From an uncultured Flavobacteriales bacterium (GTDB lineage: Bacteria > Bacteroidota > Bacteroidia > Flavobacteriales_D > Sanyastnellaceae), in assembly GCA_937890245.1 (NCBI GenBank), contig CALACF010000290.1:1-5002 (forward strand): a DNA stretch of 5,002 nucleotides, in the 5' to 3' direction. Under the pieces are notes generated by a model. The model made no database searches and was not told the origin of the DNA. It saw nothing but the letters and a program-made list of their open reading frames with translations. Each line of letters opens with the position of its first letter. Position 1 is the first letter of the stretch. A program made the position numbers and the translations under genes. Of the stretch, positions 1 to 5,002 are shown piece after piece.

Positions 1-55
1 GGCATCAAAATGGGTGGGAACGCGAAGTGAATCGCGCTAACTTTGCCGCCAAGAA
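1..55 (+). other. Upstream region of the operon, possibly with the tail of an unseen gene
   Basis: This is the only non-coding stretch of any size in the window. Forward stops lie at 28-30 and 38-40, in two different frames, and the third frame stays open to a stop at 81-83. A gene entering from the left on the + strand could therefore end in any of these frames, but too few codons are visible to recognise one. No hairpin followed by a T run is seen, so there is no sign of a terminator for a preceding gene. The right half carries the promoter-like motif listed separately. Confidence 0.4.
15..45 (+). promoter_or_regulatory. Candidate Bacteroidota-type promoter ahead of the aminotransferase gene
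   Basis: Bases 38-45 read TAACTTTG, an exact match to TAnnTTTG, the -7 element used by the primary sigma factor of Bacteroidota. The partner -33 element, normally TTTG or TTG about 19-21 bases upstream, is weak here: TGGG at 15-18, with a 19-base spacer. If the motif is used, transcription would start only a few bases after position 45, leaving almost no 5' leader before the ATG at 56. I saw no second TAnnTTTG motif before the later genes, which fits one promoter serving the whole gene string. The 8-base match is short and could be chance. Confidence 0.45.
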
Positions 56-1255
56 ATGGATACGAATACTTCCCGTTTGCTGAGCCGCCTCTCCGAGTCG
101 GCCACCATCGCCATGAGCCGCAAGGCCCGCGAACTTAAAACCGCAGGGCGCGACATCATCTCGCTCTCCTTGGGAGAGCCCGACTTCGACACCCCCGATG
201 TGATCAAGGCTGCAGCCTACGACGCCATCAAAAATAACTACACGCATTACATGCCCGTTCCGGGCTACTTAGAGGTGCGCGAAGCGATTTGCCAAAAGTT
301 CGAACGCGACAATGGTTTGGCCTACACACCTGAGCAAATCGTGGTGTCCACGGGCGCCAAGCAAAGCTTAATGAACACCGTGCTGGCCCTGGTTGGAGAC
401 GGGGACGAAGTCGTGGTGGCAAGCCCATATTGGGTCAGCTACGCTGATATGGTGCGGCTCTCAGGCGCCACGCTGGTAGACATAAAAACGGGAATCGACT
501 CGGATTTCAAGATGACGGCGGACCAGCTTCGCGCAGCCTTGACGCCCAAGACCCGATTGGTCTTTTTGAACTCCCCTTGCAACCCGTCAGGTTCGGTGTA
601 CTCAAGGGGCGAATTCGAGGCCTTGGCCGCGGTTATCGCCGAGCACGACCGCGCGCTGGTTATCTCCGACGAAATCTACGAGTACATCCAATTCGGCGAG
701 CCGCACGTGAGTTTCGCGGGCATTGCCGGGATGAAGGACCGCACCATCACCGTGAACGGCGTTTCCAAAGGCTTTGCCATGACAGGCTGGCGCATCGGCT
801 ATATCGCAGCACCCCAGTGGATTGCAGAAGCTTGCACCAAGCTTCAAGGCCAATTCACAAGCGGCACTTGCGGCATCAGCCAGAAGGCCGCCCAAGCCGC
901 CGTCGAACACGGCGGTCCCATCGCCGAGGGCATGCGCTTGGAGTTCGGAAAGCGGCGCGAAATGGTGATCGACCTGCTGGGTGCCGTGCCAGGCTTCCGT
1001 GTGAACAGGCCCACGGGCGCCTTCTACTTGTTCCCTGACGTGAGCGAGCTCTTCGGCTCGACCCACGCCGGTGGCACCATCAATTCGGGCCAAGACCTGG
1101 CCATGTACTTACTCGAAGATGCGGGCATTGCTACCGTGGGCGGTGACGCTTTCGGCAGCCCAGCCTGCTTGCGTCTTTCATATGCAGCCAGTGAGGACGT
1201 GTTGCGCGAGGCCATCGAGCGCATCGCCGCCTCGGTCGCTCGACTCAAGCCATGA
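56..1255 (+). CDS. aspC: Aspartate aminotransferase (class I, pyridoxal-phosphate dependent)
   Basis: This 399-residue enzyme has the usual length for class I aminotransferases. Its cytoplasmic reaction moves the amino group between aspartate and 2-oxoglutarate, giving oxaloacetate and glutamate. Visible signatures are SLSLGEPDF (36-44), STGAKQ (98-103), PYW (124-126), NSPCNPSG (172-179) and SDEIYEY (204-210). The cofactor-binding lysine K238 lies in VSKGFAMTGWRIGY (236-249), with R246 expected at the cofactor phosphate. R373 in CLRLSYA should bind the substrate alpha-carboxylate. D205 should pair with the pyridine nitrogen. The pattern, including K102, resembles subgroup Ib (Thermus/Bacteroidota-type) enzymes rather than E. 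coli AspC. The start at 56 keeps the RLSESATIAM segment that homologues share; the next ATG, codon 20, would remove it. There is no Shine-Dalgarno sequence. The stop overlaps the next start as ATGA. Some subgroup Ib members also transaminate prephenate, so the exact substrate range is open. The symbol is functional, not a claim of E. coli orthology. Confidence 0.94.
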   Translation: MDTNTSRLLSRLSESATIAMSRKARELKTAGRDIISLSLGEPDFDTPDVIKAAAYDAIKNNYTHYMPVPGYLEVREAICQKFERDNGLAYTPEQIVVSTGAKQSLMNTVLALVGDGDEVVVASPYWVSYADMVRLSGATLVDIKTGIDSDFKMTADQLRAALTPKTRLVFLNSPCNPSGSVYSRGEFEALAAVIAEHDRALVISDEIYEYIQFGEPHVSFAGIAGMKDRTITVNGVSKGFAMTGWRIGYIAAPQWIAEACTKLQGQFTSGTCGISQKAAQAAVEHGGPIAEGMRLEFGKRREMVIDLLGAVPGFRVNRPTGAFYLFPDVSELFGSTHAGGTINSGQDLAMYLLEDAGIATVGGDAFGSPACLRLSYAASEDVLREAIERIAASVARLKP

Positions 1256-2244
1256 ACGAGCAAGTGAAAACAGCCCTGCGCGGCGCCAACCAGCTGAACA
1301 TCCTCGTGGTGGGCGACGTGATGGTCGACGCATACTTGCTGGGAAAGGTAGAACGTATCTCACCAGAGGCGCCCGTGCCCATCTTGCGCACTGAAAAACG
1401 CGAGCAGCGCCCAGGCGGCGCGGCCAACGTCGCTTTGAACCTCGTAGCCTTGGGCGCCCGCTGCACGCTTGTTGGTGCCATGGGCCAGGACGACGAGGCC
1501 AACATTCTCAAAGGCTTGCTCGAAGGCGCCGGCATCAGCGCAGCTGGCCTGGTCACCCTGAAAGACCGGCCGACCACCTCGAAGACCCGCGTGATGAGCG
1601 GCGGCCAGCATCTGCTACGTGTCGACCGCGAGGCCACCCACGATCTCGACACCGAACAAAGCGCCGCGCTTCTCAAGCGCATCAACGCATTGCTCGCCGC
1701 CGAGCGCTTCGACGCCATCATTCTCGAGGACTACGACAAGGGCGTGCTCTCGTCCGAAGTCATCCGCGGCAGCATCGCCGCCGCCCGCTCATTCGGCATC
1801 CCCGTAACGGTCGACCCTAAACTCCGCCATTTCAACGATTTCAAGGGCGTCGATCTCTTCAAGCCCAACCTACTCGAGCTCAACGAAGGCCTCGGCCTGC
1901 GCGCCCGCGGCGACCGCCCCGAAGAAATCGATGCGGCCCTCGAAGCCCTCTCCGCACGCCTCGCCCCAGCGGCTACCCTGCTCACCCTAAGTGAAAACGG
2001 CGTGCGCTTCTGCTCTGGCACAGGCTCCGGCCACCACCCTGCCCACGCCCGTGAAATCGTCGACGTCTCAGGCGCGGGCGACACGGTCATCGCTGTGGCC
2101 ACGGTCTTGCTCGCCCAGCAAATTTCACTGACCGATGTCGCAGCCACAGCCAACCTCGCCGGCGGCCTGGTCTGCGAAAAACCGGGGGTCGTCCCCATCG
2201 ATCCCGAGGCACTGCTCACTGAAATCGACCGCCAAAACGCATGA
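1252..2244 (+). CDS. hldA: D-glycero-beta-D-manno-heptose-7-phosphate kinase (PfkB/ribokinase fold)
   Basis: The protein has 330 residues. The predicted reaction is ATP-dependent phosphorylation of D-glycero-D-manno-heptose 7-phosphate at C1, an early cytoplasmic step toward ADP-heptose for the lipopolysaccharide inner core. Family evidence comes in order: GDVMVDAYLLG (21-31), RISPEAPVP (35-43, the most HldE/RfaE-specific stretch), the PfkB glycine pair in PGGAANVALNL (54-64), TSKTRVMSGGQHLLRVD (109-125), EDYDKG (159-164), VDPK (187-190), KPNLLEL (204-210), and the ATP/anion-hole motif DVSGAGDT (271-278) with catalytic base D277. The chain ends at the kinase domain; the cytidylyltransferase-like half of bifunctional E. 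coli HldE (about 477 residues) is absent, so a separate HldC would be needed elsewhere. The ATG overlaps the previous stop and no Shine-Dalgarno sequence is present. The next ATG (codon 24) lies inside the first motif, so it is not the start. Another PfkB sugar kinase is possible but less likely given the RISPEAPVP segment. Confidence 0.87.
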   Translation: MNEQVKTALRGANQLNILVVGDVMVDAYLLGKVERISPEAPVPILRTEKREQRPGGAANVALNLVALGARCTLVGAMGQDDEANILKGLLEGAGISAAGLVTLKDRPTTSKTRVMSGGQHLLRVDREATHDLDTEQSAALLKRINALLAAERFDAIILEDYDKGVLSSEVIRGSIAAARSFGIPVTVDPKLRHFNDFKGVDLFKPNLLELNEGLGLRARGDRPEEIDAALEALSARLAPAATLLTLSENGVRFCSGTGSGHHPAHAREIVDVSGAGDTVIAVATVLLAQQISLTDVAATANLAGGLVCEKPGVVPIDPEALLTEIDRQNA

Positions 2245-4061
2245 CCTTCAGCCAGCTACGCGAACGGGTGAACCTGCTGCTCTACGGCAGCCGCGACCGC
2301 GTGCTGGGCATTTTGCGCACGGTGCGCATCCTCGTTTCGCTGACGGCAATAGCGGCGCTGACTTGCTACTACGGTATGCCACTGGAGTCGAGCACCTCAG
2401 GGGCCATCCTGCTCTTCATCAAGTGCACGTTTGGCTTTTACATCGGCCATTATTTGGTCCGCTTCTTCTATGACTTCCACCCGCTGGAATTTCTGAAGAG
2501 CCATGCATTCGAGGGCGTCCTGATGGCCTCGTTGCTGCTCGAGGGCTGTTTCGACCTGTTGACGGGCAGCTCGCTGACCGGCCGGCTGATCAACCCGATT
2601 GGCATTCAGGGCGTGAGGGACTGGAGCACGTGGTTCATTCAGGCCTACTTTTTTGTTGCTGTGCTCATCGAACTGCGCGATCGCAGGGGAATCCTGCCGC
2701 GCATCAAATTTCATCCCGCAACGATTTTCATCAGCTCATTTCTACTGATCATCGGTGCGGGTGCTGGCCTGCTCATGATGCCAGAGATGACCACCGGCGG
2801 GCATTTCCACTGGCTCGACGCCCTGTTCACCTCAACCAGCGCCACCTGTGTCACGGGCCTGATGGTCGAGGACACGCCCGGATTTTTCACACACAAAGGC
2901 CATGTTGTACTCCTGCTGTTAATGAAGCTCGGCGGCTTGAACATCATCGCATTCGGCAGCTTCCTGGCCTTGGCCGCTCGGTTTGGCGTGGGCGTCAAGC
3001 AGCACGATCTCATTGAAGACTTCGTCAACAAAGGTTCGGTGCTGTCCAGCGGCGGTATGCTCAAGCGCGTGGTGGTCTGGAGCGTTGCGATCGAAATCGC
3101 GGGCTCTGCCGCGATGTACTTGTTCTGGCCCGACGGGCTGTTTGCGACCAATGGAGACCGCCTGTTCAACAGCGTGTTCCTCAGCGTTTCGGCCTTCAAC
3201 AACGCGGGAATCTCCCTGTTCTCCCAAGGCCTCGCCTCGCCTGAGGTAGCCAGCGCATGGATGATCCACTGGGTTGTCACAGGGATGGTCTTCTTGGGCG
3301 CGTTGGGCATGGTCGCGATGTTCGATCTATTTGGAGCTGAAAACCTGCGAGAGAGGATGCGCAAACCGTGGAAGCAGATCGGCCTGGCTACCAAGATCGC
3401 GTTGTACTTCTCGCTGATCCTCGTGGCTTTCGGCAGCATCAGCTACTTCTTCCTGGAGTTTCACGGCACGCTCCAAGGGATGTCCACGTTTGGAAAGATC
3501 ACCACTTCTGTATTCCAAAGTGTGACGCGAACCAGCGGATTTAACACGGTAGACATCGGATCTATCGGAATTCCAATGCTGCTGATTATCATCGTATTGA
3601 TGTTCATTGGCTCAAGTTCAAGTTCAACTGGAGGCGGCATTAAAACGTCAACCTTGGCCATTGTCGGAGCGGACCTCACCGCCACGGTGCGGGGCCGCCG
3701 GCACGTGCAACTCTTCAAGCGCACGATCAGCCCGTTGCTTCGCTCGCGCGCACACAGCGTGCTCATGTTTTTCGTAGTGGGCAACCTCCTGGGTATCTTC
3801 CTCTTGAGCCTCTCGGAGTCAGCGATGCTGGCCAGCGGGGAGATTGGCATTCTCGACCTCGTCTTTGAAGAAGTCAGCGCCATGGGCACGGTCGGATTGA
3901 GCACAGGGATCACGGCTGACCTGACTCCAATCGGCCGCAGCATCCTCATTATCAGCATGCTCGTCGGACGTGTCGGAACGCTCACTGTCGTTTTTTCCGT
4001 CAGCAGTGGCACGAAAAGTCGCAACTACAAATACCCCGCTGGCCACACGATGGTCGGCTAA
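2241..4061 (+). CDS. trkH: TrkH/KtrB-family potassium uptake channel subunit with N-terminal membrane extension
   Basis: This 606-residue inner-membrane protein should form the K+ pathway of a Trk/Ktr uptake system. From about residue 158 it shows the family's four M1-P-M2 repeats. The pore loops carry the four filter glycines: TSATCVTGL (199-207, G206), SAFNNAGIS (317-325, G323), TRTSGFNT (429-436, G433) and AMGTVGLS (547-554, G552). All four being glycine fits a K+-selective filter. The flexible gate loop of the third repeat is SSSSSTGGGIKTST (458-471), and the last helix keeps the conserved arginine in VGRVG (R577). The first ~150 residues are extra compared with a minimal KtrB such as that of Vibrio or Bacillus. 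They hold about four hydrophobic segments (roughly 27-45, 53-76, 87-107, 128-145) joined by FFYDFHPLEFLK (75-86). No TrkA/KtrA nucleotide-binding partner is encoded in the window. The start overlaps the previous stop (ATGA). The gene ends 11 bases before ubiE. Confidence 0.94.
   Translation: MTFSQLRERVNLLLYGSRDRVLGILRTVRILVSLTAIAALTCYYGMPLESSTSGAILLFIKCTFGFYIGHYLVRFFYDFHPLEFLKSHAFEGVLMASLLLEGCFDLLTGSSLTGRLINPIGIQGVRDWSTWFIQAYFFVAVLIELRDRRGILPRIKFHPATIFISSFLLIIGAGAGLLMMPEMTTGGHFHWLDALFTSTSATCVTGLMVEDTPGFFTHKGHVVLLLLMKLGGLNIIAFGSFLALAARFGVGVKQHDLIEDFVNKGSVLSSGGMLKRVVVWSVAIEIAGSAAMYLFWPDGLFATNGDRLFNSVFLSVSAFNNAGISLFSQGLASPEVASAWMIHWVVTGMVFLGALGMVAMFDLFGAENLRERMRKPWKQIGLATKIALYFSLILVAFGSISYFFLEFHGTLQGMSTFGKITTSVFQSVTRTSGFNTVDIGSIGIPMLLIIIVLMFIGSSSSSTGGGIKTSTLAIVGADLTATVRGRRHVQLFKRTISPLLRSRAHSVLMFFVVGNLLGIFLLSLSESAMLASGEIGILDLVFEEVSAMGTVGLSTGITADLTPIGRSILIISMLVGRVGTLTVVFSVSSGTKSRNYKYPAGHTMVG
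3612..3629 (+). repeat. Short tandem hexamer inside trkH encoding a serine run
   Basis: Two exact copies of TCAAGT (3612-3617 and 3618-3623) are followed by a near copy, TCAACT (3624-3629). In the trkH frame this alternates the two serine codon families (TCA and AGT) and gives five serines and a threonine at residues 458-463, directly before GGGIKTST. The run lies in the gate loop of the third pore repeat. It is coding sequence, probably held by protein selection, but as a direct repeat it could gain or lose two-residue units by slippage. Confidence 0.8.
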
Positions 4062-4072
4062 CCCGCATCGAT

Positions 4073-4867
4073 ATGGCCCAGCCCGTAACCCCTTACAACG
4101 ACACCGAGGAGAAGAAAACGCAGGTGGCGCGGATGTTTGACAACATCGCCCCGCGTTACGATTTTCTCAACCACCTCTTTTCGCTGGGCATCGACCATTT
4201 GTGGCGGCGCAAAGCTGTGATGACCCTCGCCAGGCATTTCGCCCAGAAAAATTCAAACGCCCCCCAACGCGTGCTCGACGTGGCCACCGGAACGGGCGAC
4301 TTTGCCGTAAGCGCAGCCAAGCGCCTTCCCGCCGCCCAAATCGTAGGCTACGACCTGTCCGAGGGCATGCTCGAAGTGGGGCGCGTGAAAATGACCAAAC
4401 TCGGCCTCTCCAACCGCGTTCAAATGCAGCAAGGCGACGCCGAGCACATGCCCTTCGAGTCCGCCTCGTTTGACGCAATCACTGTGGCCTTCGGCATCCG
4501 CAACTTCCAAGACTTGCGGGCCGGACTCGGTGAAATGCACCGTGTCCTCACCCCCGGCGGCCTCGGGCTCATCCTCGAATTCTCAAAGCCCACCGCCTTC
4601 CCCATCAAGCAGGTCTTCCACCTGTATTTCCGCTTCATCATGCCAACCATTGGGCGTTGGGTCAGCAAGGATGCCGCCGCCTACACCTACCTACCCGAAT
4701 CAGTCGCCGCCTTCCCCGAGGGCCAAGCAATGCATGCGATCATGTCCGGCGTAGGGTTTGACAGCTGCCGCATCCACCGCCTGACCGGCGGCATCGCCTC
4801 GCTCTACGAGGTGCGCAAGGCAGACGCTCAAAAAGCAGACGCTCGCAAGGCCAGCCCTGCGGAATGA
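4073..4867 (+). CDS. ubiE: Demethylmenaquinone/2-polyprenyl-benzoquinol C-methyltransferase
   Basis: This 264-residue S-adenosylmethionine-dependent enzyme C-methylates demethylmenaquinone (and, in organisms that make ubiquinone, its benzoquinol precursor), the last step of menaquinone synthesis. The UbiE signature YDFLNHLFSLGIDHLWRR spans 29-46. The cofactor loop LDVATGTGDF is at 68-77, the acidic residue D94 in GYDLSEGML should bind ribose, and GDAEHMPF is at 121-128. Family-specific AFGIRNF (139-145), RVLTPGGLGLILEFSKP (157-173) and YTYLPES (204-210) complete the fold. The N-terminus TPYNDTEEKKTQVARMFD (6-23) resembles Bacteroidota homologues and supports the ATG at 4073. There is no Shine-Dalgarno sequence in the 11-base gap. 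Bacteroidota normally use menaquinone, so the MenG activity is the likely one. The end is unusual: after YEVRK comes a charged Ala/Asp/Lys tail (250-264) made partly by a 15-base duplication. The stop overlaps aroA as ATGA. Confidence 0.95.
   Translation: MAQPVTPYNDTEEKKTQVARMFDNIAPRYDFLNHLFSLGIDHLWRRKAVMTLARHFAQKNSNAPQRVLDVATGTGDFAVSAAKRLPAAQIVGYDLSEGMLEVGRVKMTKLGLSNRVQMQQGDAEHMPFESASFDAITVAFGIRNFQDLRAGLGEMHRVLTPGGLGLILEFSKPTAFPIKQVFHLYFRFIMPTIGRWVSKDAAAYTYLPESVAAFPEGQAMHAIMSGVGFDSCRIHRLTGGIASLYEVRKADAQKADARKASPAE
4820..4849 (+). repeat. 15-base tandem duplication in the ubiE C-terminal tail
   Basis: Two adjacent 15-base units, 4820-4834 and 4835-4849, share their first ten bases (GCAGACGCTC) and differ in the last five (AAAAA versus GCAAG). 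They encode ADAQK and ADARK, residues 250-259, beyond the conserved methyltransferase fold. The bases just before the first unit, CGCAAG at 4814-4819, match the end of the second unit. This suggests that the array arose by slippage or unequal exchange over a slightly longer unit. Confidence 0.85.
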
Positions 4868-5002
4868 ACATCACCGTCCGCCCCTCAACGCTCTCAGGCC
4901 GCATCGAGGCGCCCGGCTCGAAAAGCCACATGCAGCGCCTCTTGGTGGCCGCGCTCCTTTGCCCGGGCCGATCCACCATTCACCGCCCGGCAGAAAACGA
5001 CG
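4864..5002 (+). CDS. aroA: 3-phosphoshikimate 1-carboxyvinyltransferase (EPSP synthase), 5' part
   Basis: Only the first 46 codons are inside the window; the gene runs off the right edge. The enzyme joins shikimate 3-phosphate and phosphoenolpyruvate to give EPSP, the sixth step of the shikimate pathway to chorismate. The visible part reads MNITVRPSTLSGRIEAPGSK and then SHMQRLLVAALLCPGRSTIH. The motif PGSKSHMQR (17-25) is the family's N-terminal substrate-binding loop: K20, S21 and R25 align with K22, S23 and R27 of E. coli AroA, which bind the two substrates. HMQ in place of E. coli VSN resembles the SKSxMQR form I recall from Bacteroidota enzymes. The ATG overlaps the ubiE stop, so translation is probably coupled. 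UDP-GlcNAc carboxyvinyltransferase (MurA) is a related fold but does not have this SKS-xxx-R arrangement. Completeness of the gene cannot be judged. Confidence 0.9.
   Translation, partial: MNITVRPSTLSGRIEAPGSKSHMQRLLVAALLCPGRSTIHRPAEND

Noticed and set aside
577..1038. Open frame of 153 codons in another + frame inside the aminotransferase gene
   Set aside because: The product is Arg/His/Pro rich, typical of a frame-shifted reading of GC-rich coding sequence, and the true frame holds the catalytic lysine and all class I motifs.
602..1093. Open frames on the - strand inside the aminotransferase (163 codons) and kinase genes (1245-1721 and 1731-2219)
   Set aside because: All are fully covered by well-conserved sense genes, and their products look like low-complexity Ala/Arg/Ser shadows without domains.
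2711..3439. Long open frame of 242 codons on the - strand opposite trkH
   Set aside because: The opposite strand has a clear conserved channel gene in full. The antisense product is rich in Ser, Pro, Arg and Thr, shows no recognisable domain and has no promoter or start context. Such frames are common opposite GC-rich genes.
3612..3629. TCAAGT copies as part of a CRISPR or intergenic repeat array
   Set aside because: The units are six bases long, adjacent, and inside a conserved coding motif; there are no spacers.
3461..4024. Open frame of 187 codons on the - strand opposite the end of trkH
   Set aside because: It shares the antisense composition (Pro, Arg, Met, Ser rich), has no motif, and lies wholly inside the conserved third and fourth pore repeats of the sense gene.
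4062..4072. Possible terminator or regulatory site between trkH and ubiE
   Set aside because: The gap is only 11 bases. It contains the small palindrome ATCGAT but no stem-loop with a T run and no TAnnTTTG element, so it is best read as a simple intra-operon gap.
1..5002. Mobile element, phage, defence or secondary-metabolite system
   Set aside because: No transposase, integrase, inverted terminal repeat, tRNA attachment site, toxin-antitoxin pair or unknown gene is seen. All five genes are recognised core functions with tight junctions.

Overview
This window is a stretch of bacterial core chromosome, about 60 % GC by eye. It holds five genes on the + strand, packed head to tail with almost no space between them. 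The protein features point to Bacteroidota, near Flavobacteriales/Cytophagales. The aminotransferase and UbiE N-termini resemble that phylum's versions, the TrkH carries a long membrane N-terminus of the kind I recall from Bacteroidota, and the AroA start has an SKSxMQR motif. No start codon has a Shine-Dalgarno sequence, and a TAnnTTTG promoter-like motif precedes the first gene. The GC content is high for that phylum. The placement rests on remembered family features, not on a search.

Layout: positions 1-55 hold a short upstream region with a candidate promoter. Then come a class I pyridoxal-phosphate aspartate aminotransferase (56-1255), a PfkB-family heptose-7-phosphate kinase of the single-domain HldA/RfaE1 type (1252-2244), a TrkH/KtrB potassium-uptake channel subunit with about 150 extra N-terminal residues (2241-4061), the menaquinone/ubiquinone C-methyltransferase UbiE/MenG (4073-4867), and the first 46 codons of 3-phosphoshikimate 1-carboxyvinyltransferase AroA (4864 to the window edge). 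Three of the four junctions are 4-base ATGA overlaps and the fourth is an 11-base gap. This is strong evidence for one operon with coupled translation. There is no terminator, tRNA, rRNA, CRISPR array or mobile element in the window, and no stretch over 300 bases lacks a gene.

The genes are housekeeping functions rather than one dedicated pathway: amino-acid nitrogen transfer, lipopolysaccharide core sugar supply, potassium import, quinone synthesis and the shikimate pathway. There is a loose thread through aromatic metabolism: AroA leads to chorismate, chorismate is the precursor of menaquinone finished by UbiE, and some aminotransferases of this class act on prephenate. I do not see a new defence, mobile or biosynthetic system. 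The points most worth a second look are the TrkH N-terminal domain, the nearly leaderless promoter arrangement, and the possible aromatic role of the aminotransferase.
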